From Glandiceps talaboti (taxonomy: Eukaryota; Hemichordata; Enteropneusta; Spengelidae): DNA of 64,000 nucleotides. Below, in pieces: positions 1-9,894 of the stretch. Below the pieces are notes generated by a model. It worked only from the letters and a program-made list of their open reading frames with translations. It did no database searches and was not told the origin of the DNA. Within the stretch, counting starts at the first letter, position 1. The number at the start of each line of letters is the position of its first letter. The position numbers and the translations under genes are program-made. Where the stretch lies: contig NC_135560.1 in assembly GCF_964340395.1 (NCBI RefSeq), positions 9,736,098 through 9,800,097 of the forward strand. The letters are read 5' to 3'.

Positions 1-168
1 CGTCAGTCTTTCTAGCTGGGTATCGCCAACTCTCGCTAAAAATTAAAAAAAAACCTGTTAGCTTTACGAAAATGGTATACAACTGGAGAAAAAGTTATCG
101 GTATACCAGCAGTACCGTTATCAACAAGATGGTATCGAACGTATTGTATTGTTTATGCGCTAATGATA

Positions 169-600
169 TGTATGGCATTCATATTATTTACAATCGTGTA
201 TGGCATTCATATTATTTACAATCGTGTATGGCATTCATATTATTTACAATCGTGTATGGCATTGATATTGTCTACAGTCGTGTATGGCATTCATATTATT
301 TACAATAGTGTATGGCATTCATAGTCTACAATCGTGTATGGCATTCATATTATTTACAATCTTGTATGGCATTCATATTATTTACAATCGTGTATGGCAT
401 TCATATTGTCTACAGTCGTGTATGGCATTCATATTATTTACACTAGTGATGGCATTCATATTATTTACACTAGTGTATGGCATTCATATTATTTACACTA
501 GTGTATGCCATTCATATTATTTACACTAGTGTATGGCATTCATGTGTTTACAATCATGTATGGTAGTTCATGTTGTTTATAATCAATCGTGTATGGTATT
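169..600. repeat. 28-bp tandem repeat array
   Basis: About 14-15 head-to-tail copies of a 28-bp unit (core TATGGCATTCATATTATTTA) run through this stretch. Variation is mostly in the last bases (ACAATCG, ACAGTCG, ACTAGTG), and the array decays at its right end. Because 28 is not divisible by three, the short open frames here change frame between copies, so they are not treated as genes. Confidence 0.9.
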
Positions 601-1122
601 TCACTTTGATTACACTTGTGTACAGTACTCCACAGTTCCGCGTTCTCAACAAAAAAATATTGACATCAAGAATTCTTTAAAATCATGACGAATATGTATA
701 AATATTATGCGTACGTGGTTATATACATCTTATATATAATTTTGATTCGATCACCGAGAACGTGTCACTGGTACATACATTCTCTTCACATCTCACACAT
801 GGCGAACACAAAATGCGATGTTATGTTTGATTGAAAGCACGTGAAAGACCAAATGCGGTTTGCGTTTTCGGGTAGAAATAAGTGACCGCAAAATCATCTG
901 CGTTATTGAATTTTAGAAATGGCGAGAACGCAATATAGTCTTCATCGATTATAGCTTCTGTTAACAGATTGTACCATCTGTCGTGTGACAGCTAATACAA
1001 ACTAGATCAATCATCAAAGGTGTCTTATTCTGAATATCTAAAACAATATTTTCCAGTTATTTTTGTCCTGTAAAACATTTGGCATAAAGTGAGACCAGTC
1101 GTTTTGCAAAAGCGTTCTATGG
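601..1122. other. non-coding flank, no feature seen
   Basis: AT-rich unique-looking sequence between the 28-bp array and the first palindromic MITE. No splice-bounded frame, RNA gene or repeat was recognised. Confidence 0.5.
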
Positions 1123-1461
1123 TTAAAGTGCCCATATGGATGAGGATTGGGTATTTATTTTGGATTTTTAATTTACAAAACAATTTTATCATTGCTTCCT
1201 ACTTGAAAAAAATCAATGTGAAACAAGTCCGTGTTTGTAACTCAAAAGAATTATTAATGTGTAAAATCTTTGTTATTGTACGTACAATAACAAACTTTTT
1301 ACACACTTTGTAGCTTTCTGCAATTTATTGAGTTAGAAACACAGACTTGGCCAATGTTGTTTCACATTGATCATTTTTCAAGTAGGCCGCCACGATAAAA
1401 TTGTTTTATAAATTAAAAATCCAAAATAAATATCCAATCCTCATCCATATGACCACTTTAA
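1123..1461. mobile_element. palindromic MITE, family A, copy 1
   Basis: The element begins TTAAAGTGCCCATATGGATG and ends in the inverse complement, ...CATATGACCACTTTAA. The two halves are inverted copies of each other over most of the length. Shared arms include TATTTATTTTGGATTTTTAA and AAACAATTTTATC on the left with their complements on the right. The centre is a perfect 26-bp palindrome at 1269-1294 (TTGTTATTGTACGTACAATA is its core). TTAA lies at both outer edges, so it is either the target duplication or part of the terminal repeat. There is no transposase frame, so it is non-autonomous. Two further copies lie at 16245 and 39921. Confidence 0.8.
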
Positions 1462-4400
1462 GTACTTCGATATATCTTGAGCTGTGAATTTCAAGCTTAA
1501 ATACAAAAGCTAGTACACTAGATTTTGTTGTTCCAACGAATATACTTTATATCAAAGGGGAAAATATATGTGATATACGAGAGAGTTTCCTTTTTTATCA
1601 GCTAAACACGCTAACGATGCTTAATTTGAAGAATATTATTTATTACTTTAAAAAATCATGGAGTTGAAACGCGACTATTTTCGTTTCCTCCTTAGCAACA
1701 AAAGTTTATGCGATGCTCGTCGAAATCAGATTAATGTACACCGAGTAGAAATATCAAATCACTTCGTTTCTTACGGTTGTTGCATATTTTTTTCTAACAA
1801 ACTCTGCACGATATTATGAGCAATCTATTATAAATTCACACTTTAGGATTATGTTTAGTTTTTCAAGCAAAGTTTATATGAATGGAAACGTCATTATCCC
1901 TTCAAAATAAATCTACACGGAAAGTATTAACACAAACTTTGTCAGCGTCGCAAACATGTACCAACCAACCATCCACTTCACTTTGCCGAGGTGACTCGGG
2001 GATTGATAGCTGCTACCACGTAGTAAATAAAACATATAGACAATTCACACGTGTGCGCATGCCCTTACCAAACAGTAGTGAAAATCAAAATATTTTCCTA
2101 TTCACGCGAACTGAATCCGATCAATGCGGTAAACGAATAGTACAAGTTGCGATACATAAATCGATTGAAATAACACATATAACGGCCACTAACTGTATTG
2201 CAAAAATATCATATAATATTAACAAAAATCTAGCAACTGTTATGTTTTCAGATATTTTGATAACCCCCAGCTTTATATGCAACCAGGTGACGAGTGTCAG
2301 GCGAGGATCTACTTAAAGGGTTAATACTATGTTAACATTTGCCGACCTTACGTACAATTTCGCACAACTTATGACGATGCCTATGAATTGCATTATAGTG
2401 GAATGATAATTCTGAATAAAGCTGTCCTTTTACTTGCTATTTTATCAAGCCAAATTACTGTCAACGTGTTGATGGTTATAGAGGTAAGAGAGACAGAGCC
2501 TATAGGTCTCAATGGCAATTGCTTATTTGATAGGTATAGTCTCGGTTATGAGTTATTACGACATGTCAATTCTTTCATGCTTTTGAATGATACTCTAAAT
2601 CATTTGCAGTACAGTTTAAACGTTAATCCCCTAATACAATATTGTTAGTGTACGTAACCTAACATAGCTCGTTTACCGTCTGAAATGAGTTTTGCACAGA
2701 GTAAAAACAACGCTTGGGGGGTGGGGGTGGGGGTCAGAATATCCCGTAAAAACCACACCGCCGTAAGTAAAACAACAGCTTTTACAGTCTGTTTGGATAA
2801 TATGTACACACTCACCGTAATTTTGCAACTAGATGGAAAATAACTTTCACACAACGGAGGGTGTTCTTCGCAGCAATGTTTCGTAGTCGCGGTCAACATT
2901 ACAATTCAGGTTGAAAATGTTAATTTAAAGCTTGACTTTGGCTTCTGAGTGGTATTTAATAAGGGTAGGCGTTCCCCTTGTATCTCACAACTAGATGAAG
3001 CTTAACCCAGACGAAGTATAAAGAAGGCAAAAATGTGATAAACCAGTACAATAGTATACAATTTATTATCTATTGCCCTGCCCACACACACACAATATCA
3101 TTCCGTAAATGGCACATTTCAAGATCAGTCTTGTATACATATAAATTAATTAAGTTGATTTGTCACGGCAAAATATATATAAGCTTAAAAACACAAGCAA
3201 CACACTTATTACTCCTTCCAAAAGTCGATTTTTACAAAAATCTTCAACTTTAAATGGACGGCAACGAGTATAAAAAAAAATCCACAACGGTATTAGATTG
3301 TACACAATCTATTGACGGTAGTCAAGGCGTGCTAACTGAAAGGGAAAATAGAACTTCGTACTCTGAAGACATACGTCATTTTCACTCTAAAAATCGTCAA
3401 GACACCCTTTCTGGTTGAAAATAACACGTTGTTTTGAAAAAAGAAAATGTCACTCTATGTTACAAAAATAGCATCTTTTGTGTTGGTTTCAGTTCCAGGG
3501 TTCTTTGAACGTTTTCCTGTTCATTGGTACTATTCGATATTAGCTAAATGACAAAAGGTAAAATCGAACGGCATAAACCAATACACTGGTCTCTAGGAGG
3601 AAGTGGTACTTTCCGCTTATTTGAGCTACCTTGTATTGCGCCCATAAGTTTAATTTCCATCCTTACAGAGAGCTTTTGTTTCCCCTCCGAGTTTAGCAGT
3701 TATGCAACGCCTCAACGTCAACGCTCTATGCGCTCGTATTCTTGTTTCTATGTGAAAATCAATTTTTTTGCTTTTATGAAATTGCACAGCAACTCTGAAA
3801 TGTCCACAAAGGAAGCACCCGATGACAAACACGACTTAAATTATGGAACTCGGGTAGAAAAATGTTTGATTCAGTACAAAATATTTACAGTAGCACCATG
3901 CCATATTTACTCAGCAGTAAGTGACAGGCAAGCAACCAAATGCAACAAAATGTTACTCAGAATGCAACATGATTAGGTTTATTTGAGGTAGATTTTCATT
4001 TCCCCTTTCTAGTAATATGACTCCCGCTCTCAATAAGATCAATTCACCAAACTATTGACAGGGTCTTGAGGTTTCGACAATCTAAATTATTGAGTAAATC
4101 TTCTTCACCTTATGCCTATTGCTAGGCGATGAGCAGGGCTACTTTAAGCTTTTGTGAAAGCTGTACGCCATGCTGCTGTATCTAAGAGAAAACTCTTGGC
4201 GTGTGTGCCAACAACTTCCGACGAGGCGTACGAGAAACCAACCCATAGTATGTAGTAATAATTCTGCAATTTCATTACCTTCCTTAGGATGTCAATTTAT
4301 ATTCACTACCATGGAGAGATATTGTCCTGATGCATACACCACAAAGACTCTTAAAAGGCTTGGTTTCTATGTCTGGATTGGCTTAGTCACAATCAGACGA

Positions 4401-4542
4401 AAATTAAAATGAATGTGTAAGCTTGCTTTCCAAACACTCACACTGAAAATACACAATAGTGGTACAAAGTTTATAATGTATTCTTTGCTATCAGCTTGTT
4501 TGATACTGGAAGATTGCACTTTTTCTACTTCTCAAAGCATAA
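1462..4542. other. 3' flank of the minus-strand gene, no gene recognised
   Basis: Two open stretches on the + strand (1882-2316, 144 aa; 3548-3976, 142 aa) have no recognisable domain, no RNA-processing context and an unremarkable composition, so they are probably chance frames. A G-rich run at 2716-2733 could form a quadruplex. A canonical AATAAA on the minus strand (complement of 3978-3983) is a possible distal polyadenylation signal for the gene ending at 4600. Confidence 0.5.
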
Positions 4543-4548
4543 TTTAAT
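4543..4548 (-). promoter_or_regulatory. candidate polyadenylation signal (ATTAAA)
   Basis: Read on the minus strand this is ATTAAA, about 52 nt beyond the TAG stop at 4600. It would give a very short 3' UTR. The AATAAA at complement 3978-3983 is the alternative distal site. ATTAAA is the commonest natural variant, but in AT-rich DNA it occurs often by chance. Confidence 0.3.
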
Positions 4549-4599
4549 ATGAAATTAATAGTATTGAATTCCTGAAATCTCATGGAACCTTACTATTTA

Positions 4600-5736
4600 C
4601 TAACTCTTTAAAATCTTCTTTGAAATTTCAAAAGTTGTCTTCCTTGCTCTCCACGAGCTTGCTGACGAAAACATGGGTGGTTTCTTGGAGTCTGATTCAT
4701 CTCTACCCTTCTGGGCAGGAGGAGAAGCCGTCACACTTTCGTGTCGTTGGCAAGTTGCCTTTCCTTCAACTGTAAAGCCTAGGTTTCGTTTTGTGGCATG
4801 TTCTGGTGAAGGATTCACCTGGCTGTGAGTAGCTTTACCAAAGAATGTGTGAGCTCTTGTCATCTGTGGACGGTTTGGTTTATGGTAACTAAATGACTGC
4901 TCATATGAGTCTCGATCATCAAAAGATGAGTATCCTCTTAACACATTCATTCTCTTTGGTCTGTTAAGATGTGGAGGAGGATTTTCAGGAGGCAGTTGGG
5001 GGGATTGTTTTTTCTTACTAAGTTGTATGGGCATATGTTTGTTGATGACATATTTGTCATTTTTATCAAATGCTAAATCAACATTGGTAAGCGTAGTTGG
5101 CTCTCTAGGTAAATGGAACTTTTCAGCTGCACTCTCACTGAACTGGACGGTCTGCATAACAGGCATCTCTCCATGAAATGTTTTAGATCTGGTCATATAG
5201 GGATTTACAGGGCGGTTTGGCGGAGGTCCTGGCCTTGTCATGGAAGGTTTGGATGATTTTGGTGGCATTGGCAATGACTTGCTCTCAGAATTAGATGGAG
5301 TTTTTGCCTCTTTCATATCAATAACCCACATCTTCAGTGGTTCCTCTTGAATTTCTTCCTCATTGCTTTCTAGCTTTGCTGTTTCTAGCCCCATCTCTAT
5401 GGCATTTACACTCTCGTTATCATTAGATGGCTCTACCACCATGTCCATATTAATCACACTCTGCCCATCATCAGTGAGTAGAGTTTTGCTCTTTTTGGGG
5501 ACATCATCTACACTTGTTTGTGAATGTATCCTCTTTGGTGAGATGTCTGGAATAGGTGTGGTCTCTCTGGGAGTAACAAGAGGTGTCATCAGCTCTGGTG
5601 GCAAAGGTGTTGGTGCATAGAACTGCTCCAGAGTCAGTTTAGTTTTACTTCTGTATTTCATGAACTCAGGCGGTAAATCCATACAATCTTCATCAGAAAG
5701 GTCACTGGGACACTCCTGATCGCTGCCGATCTCTGT
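4600..5736 (-). CDS. terminal exon: disordered motif-rich tail of RCC1-type protein
   Basis: The acceptor TTATTCCACAG precedes ACA GAG ATC (Thr-Glu-Ile), and the frame runs 378 codons to TAG. Its phase-0 start matches the phase-0 end of the exon at 6325-6192. No folded domain is visible. Composition is rich in Pro, Ser, Lys and Glu, as expected of an intrinsically disordered region. Residues are numbered within this exon. A TP/SP cluster (TP repeated, then ISPKR) lies near 42-69. A bipartite nuclear-localisation-like pattern, KR-x11-KKSK, lies at 68-84. An acidic patch lies near 117-132. Three related short motifs follow: NRPVNPYMTRSKTFHGE (174-190), NRPKRMNVLRGYSSFDD (258-274) and NRPQMTRAHTFFGK (288-301), with RARKTTFE near the end. 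R-x-x-S/T occurs in all of them, so basophilic-kinase phosphorylation is an inference. I do not recognise an orthologue. The gene reading is supported by length, splice-frame continuity and the tandem motif. Confidence 0.82.
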   Translation of the reverse strand, partial: TEIGSDQECPSDLSDEDCMDLPPEFMKYRSKTKLTLEQFYAPTPLPPELMTPLVTPRETTPIPDISPKRIHSQTSVDDVPKKSKTLLTDDGQSVINMDMVVEPSNDNESVNAIEMGLETAKLESNEEEIQEEPLKMWVIDMKEAKTPSNSESKSLPMPPKSSKPSMTRPGPPPNRPVNPYMTRSKTFHGEMPVMQTVQFSESAAEKFHLPREPTTLTNVDLAFDKNDKYVINKHMPIQLSKKKQSPQLPPENPPPHLNRPKRMNVLRGYSSFDDRDSYEQSFSYHKPNRPQMTRAHTFFGKATHSQVNPSPEHATKRNLGFTVEGKATCQRHESVTASPPAQKGRDESDSKKPPMFSSASSWRARKTTFEISKKILKS

Positions 5737-6191
5737 CTGTGGAATAAAAGTAGTCAATGACATTTACAAAACTGTTATTTCCCCTAGAGGAACAGCAATA
5801 CTACATAACTACTTTGCTGTGTTTGTGTCTGGAGCATGAGGTTATCTGGGATAGCAGGGCAGTTAAAGATCAATAGATATGGCTAAACAGTACCATCACT
5901 ATTGATCATCATACTCATATTTACACAAAAGGGTTACACAAAGCTCTACTGTGTGATGCTGAGACAGATTTATGGGGTCAGTTGATGTGTTGAACTTATC
6001 CAATGTATTGGTTAACCTTTGTTTTGTATCTACTAAATGGAGATTTTTATTAGAGATACTCATCGCCAGGTAATCACAAAGTAAGTCAGGTTTAAAGAAG
6101 CTGTGAAATGATTTTTACAAAATTTAAAGGGAGAAAAGATATAATAAGTATATACCTGTCTGAACAGGTCTGATAGGGACAGACACCTTAC

Positions 6192-6325
6192 CTCTAAGTC
6201 CGATTGCTGAGATCTTTCATCGCCTACATCGACATGGTCTCCCTTCTCTATCTCAGTACTTTTGACTTCATCTTCGTCCTCCCCTAGCTCTTCTAAATCA
6301 GTATCGTTGTCGCTGGGTTTCCAAT
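6192..6325 (-). CDS. acidic linker exon of RCC1-type protein
   Basis: The acceptor TTTACTCACAG is followed by AT TGG AAA CCC, and the exon ends GAC TTA GAG before the donor GTAAGG. It is 134 nt long and enters in phase 1. With G from the previous exon it reads Asp-Trp-Lys-Pro-Ser, and it leaves in phase 0. It codes about 45 residues, very rich in Asp and Glu (for example DLEELGEDEDEV), linking the propeller to the disordered tail. The other two frames carry stops within about ten codons, so the frame choice is firm. Confidence 0.75.
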
Positions 6326-6717
6326 CTGTGAGTAAAGAGCAAATAACAGCAGAGGATTTCTTTAATGATTTACCACTTTGTGATGATATAGTGTTACATC
6401 TATTTCACACACAACTCCTCTGAACTGGTTGCACTACACCTGAAAGCTGTCTAACAACTCTGAACTCATGAAGGCAACATTCTTACATTCAAAGTGTAGT
6501 TTGAAAGTTAGATTCGAGAGGGAATAAACTTTAATTGTCCTGGTTGTTCCTCTTACTGGCGTTTCCAAGCACGGAAAATTAACTCATTGTTCAGGTATTT
6601 TGAAGAGCTATACAGCATGTTTATTTGGCAAAGAGTCAATACCTTAAATACCTTAGTTCAAAGGTTGTCTCTATGTTGAATTTACACTAACACATAATTT
6701 TTTCAGTTTTGATCACT

Positions 6718-6802
6718 GTTGATCAGCTTGATATGTCTAACTAATCTGTATCTCTTTCCATATTAAAACAATGTTCTCATTAGCATGCAGAAAGAGACAT
6801 GA
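6718..6802. repeat. dispersed repeat next to microsatellite, copy 1
   Basis: About 85 bp, from GTTGATCAGCTTGATAT to AGCATGCAGAAAGA, matches 15073-15160 closely. In both places it runs straight into a GACA/GATA-type microsatellite. This looks like the end of an interspersed element whose tail seeds the simple repeat. Both copies lie in introns of the RCC1-type gene. Confidence 0.65.
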
Positions 6803-6905
6803 CAGATAGACAGATAGACAGACTGACAGACAGACAGACAGACAGACCCACACACATACATAGATACATACATATATACATAAATACATACATACATACA
6901 TAAAT
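6803..6905. repeat. compound microsatellite (AGAC)n/(ACAT)n
   Basis: Runs of AGAC/AGAT are followed by ACAT and ATACAT tetranucleotides with several interruptions. It abuts the dispersed repeat at 6718-6802. Confidence 0.9.
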
Positions 6906-7725
6906 ATTTTTTCCCCCTGTAAATTTTCCTTTTATTTCTTCAAAAGATTTTAATTGCATATCGAAGTCCAAACTCACGACTCAGATTTTTAATTTAACAT
7001 TGATGAAATAATAGAAGTAGTGATATATCTGACCATCATGACTCCACAGTGCCACAGTGATCAGTTTTGAACACTTCCTCAAACTATATGCCCTGTCTAT
7101 GGAATAAACTTCCATTGGAAATACGGCAATCACAGCTTTGGCATAAGAGAGAACTTAAAACTTTCTGATCATCTTTAAGCTGTGTATACAGTGTCACTGA
7201 ACATAGCATGATACTGAAACCTGGCACTTTATAAATTGAGTATGATAAGTTGATTGACAATTATGGAAATGAAACGACTCACTATCTGTTTAAAAAGGGT
7301 TTTAAAGAACGGGTTGTGCTATGATATCTCTGTATTATACCTGGGGATTCATGGTCACTGCTTTAGCTGAGGTAAGGGAACCTGGTAACAAAAGGGGGTA
7401 ATTTGTTTAAACTGGCATGGTTTCCCATACTTAGTATTTTTGTGACTCCTAATGCCCGAGGGAAACTTAACTCAGGGAGACTTTAGCTACTTATTGCCCT
7501 TAATGAAAAAACCTGAGTGGTGTCACTGAATGGTATATCAGGAGACAGTAAAATATAGCTATCAATTTGAATAATATATTCTTCATAGTATATATGAGGA
7601 ATTGCACATTTTAAAATCATTAAAATTCTGTGTTCGATCTGGATACATCCAATTATAAAGATATACTCCATATATCCTGTGATTGATGTGGATTCTATGT
7701 AGTGTTTTTTCATTCTTCCCCTCAG

Positions 7726-7795
7726 GCACACACATGAATATCATCCAGCTCTGTGGCTATGACCACACAATCATTCTCATTGATAACTATATCAA
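7726..7795 (+). other. possible + strand RCC1-like mini-exon (uncertain)
   Basis: A strong acceptor (pyrimidine tract then CCCCTCAG) precedes 70 nt, and a GTGAGT donor follows. The open frame reads MNIIQLCGYDHTIILIDN, which resembles the CG..HT..L core of an RCC1 repeat. However, it lies on the strand opposite the RCC1-type gene, inside its intron, and no partner exon was found on the + strand. It may be chance or a relic. Confidence 0.2.
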
Positions 7796-8983
7796 GTGAG
7801 TGATTTCAAAGTAGGACACGATCCCTGATCATTTACATGCCAGCAATCATTAAAACTTTCTTTCTCTGCTGTAATGCATAAAATGTTGAAAGCTATGAAA
7901 TAAAAATGAGAGACCGTGACTACATAATTTGATATATGTTATTATGGTGCCCTCCTAAGAGTTGTAAAATCAGCCAAGCTCATCTTAGCAATCTGTCAGT
8001 GTGTATACATGACTTCATCACTCAGCACAGTCCACTGGGTTTCTACCCAGTGATAATGAAGTTGAAAAGAATGGACATCCCTTCTTACATTTGACAATGT
8101 CTCGATGGACGGCTCAAATTTTCAATATCACATTTTGTAAATCCGTATCATACCATACTCTTCAACAGATTGATCCTGAAGGCTACAAAACTTGACCTAG
8201 CCATACCATCAAGTTGACAACCTCAAACAATGAAACATCTCCAACATTTTACCAGCCAAAAAAAAGTTCCATTTAATTTCAATCTAATATAACCTTATTT
8301 CCCTCGATAAAGGTGTTAATATAATTACAAATTTTGCTTTGAAATAGTAATATGAATTCAGTACCCTAACATTCTATATTGTGCCCTTAACCCAAATTAA
8401 ACTAGTACGGCCTTCTTGTCCATGTCGTACAATCAAAGGTGTCACCAAATTGACAATTTTGCCTTGAATATCAAATTATTGCGGCAGCACTAAGAGTAAT
8501 GTCTCGTTTTCTGACTTACATGGACAGAGATCCCTACATATTATACAATCCCTAGCTGACTCTTGAGTTATGTGAGTTGAGATCCCTATTCATATGCAAT
8601 CCCTTGCTGACTTTTATCTCGTAAAACTTTTGTGGCACAGTAAAGCAAATGCAAAGAGATACTCTCTCAGCTTATAAAGACATTTCCCACAGATGATATT
8701 CTATGAAATGGAAAGTTGAAAAATGACAATAAAACCAATAAAAAGATCTGACATGAGTTTGATAGTCATGTATTTGATTTTTTAGTAGATTATTGTAAAG
8801 ATGACTTTCAGATCAAATGAGTAAAAGTAAATGTCTACACTTTAGTGCTCCTCTTAAAGCCCTATATTATGCTGTTGAAGAGTATATTACAGCTGGTATT
8901 CATTTTTTGGTCAAAGTGGAGCCATAGTGCGTGAAGCATAATTGACAATAAATCTGTCCGAAGTCCTAGAATGGTCAGCTTAC

Positions 8984-9148
8984 CTGGAATACCTGTGACA
9001 GCTATAGCATGCCATGAACCACATGAAAGTTTGCTTAGTTTACATCCATCAGGGTTCATCTGTATGGGTTGGTATACTTTATAAGAAGTTGGTTTATCTG
9101 GGTAAAGCGTGTGACTGTTTCTCCCCCACATGTATAACGAAGCATCGA
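8984..9148 (-). CDS. RCC1 blade exon (last propeller repeat)
   Basis: The acceptor TTTTTTTTTTGTACAG precedes TC GAT GCT, and the donor is CCAG|GTAAGC. The exon is 165 nt and phase 1 at both ends, the same length and phase as the exon at 22498-22334. With the G contributed by that exon it reads VDASLYMWGRNSH..., then KLSKLSCGSWHAIAVTG. These are the LYxWG and SCGxxH(A/T)xAVT hallmarks of an RCC1 repeat. RCC1 repeats form seven-bladed propellers used by guanine-nucleotide exchange factors and many scaffold proteins, so the exact activity cannot be told. A second in-frame donor (ACAG|GTATTC) lies 9 nt upstream, at 8993, and would drop three residues (Gly-Ile-Pro). Confidence 0.82.
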
Positions 9149-9292
9149 CTGTACAAAAAAAAAAGAGAGTCAGAAATTAGCGTTAACTTCAAAGTTAGAT
9201 GATTGACAGATATTGATTACAACTCTGTAGGGTCTGACTGTATTTTCATGTCAAATTTTCACAAAGAAATGAAATCAATATACCATACCCTT

Positions 9293-9548
9293 ACGGAAAT
9301 GAGTCTATGGAAGTCTACAGATAGAAAATCCATAAAGCTGTCATTAGAATGTCTATAGAAATTTATATAGAAGCCTATAGACATTATACAGAAGTCTATG
9401 GATGTTCTATAGAAGTCTACAGACGTTCTATGGATTTTCAGCCCCCTTTTCTATAGCATTTCTATAGACAAAAAAATTCCAACAGATTTCTATAAACACC
9501 TATAGAAATTTGTTCAATTCTATAGAATTCTATAGACTAATTTCCATA
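9293..9548. mobile_element. fold-back element built on TCTATAGA-like words
   Basis: The ends are inverted copies: ACGGAAATGAGTCTATGG on the left against CTATAGACTAATTTCCAT on the right. The interior is a run of degenerate TCTATAGAAGTCTATAGAC words in both orientations, with an AG..CCCCC interruption near 9441. It has no coding capacity. It looks like a MITE or another snap-back sequence. No other copy was seen in the window. Confidence 0.55.
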
Positions 9549-9894
9549 CTAAAAAAAGGTACAAATATCTATTAGAAGTATTGTTTTAGTTTATGTAAAT
9601 TTCAAGATCTTGGGCCTGGATGATACAGTTATGGAACTGTTGCTTTACTTTGTTGCCAAGTATGAAGTTATTTTGTGTACTACCATGGCATGTACTAGGC
9701 ATCTCTTGCCAGTCTGTGAGACAAATTTCCTAGGAGATAATTAATGGTAACGTGATAAATATGTGATGGGTATAAATTATCCTGACATAATACCACAAAT
9801 GTTCACGTGTATGAACCAATGTGGTTATTTATGTTTCGCTTGAAACATACTGACAATTGGTATACGGATATTGGCAACGATGTGAAATTCATGT

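Noticed and set aside
165-565. Possible CRISPR-like direct repeats
   Set aside because: The 28-bp units are contiguous with no unique spacers, in a eukaryotic setting. It is a plain tandem array.
1882-2316. 144-codon + strand frame
   Set aside because: No recognisable domain or neighbouring exons. Its length is within what chance allows in 64 kb.
7339-7379. Possible 41-nt minus-strand exon (acceptor TTACCAG, donor CCCCAG|GTATAA)
   Set aside because: It would enter in phase 1 and leave in phase 0, which breaks the frame into the acidic exon at 6325. The direct join 8984 to 6325 is in frame.
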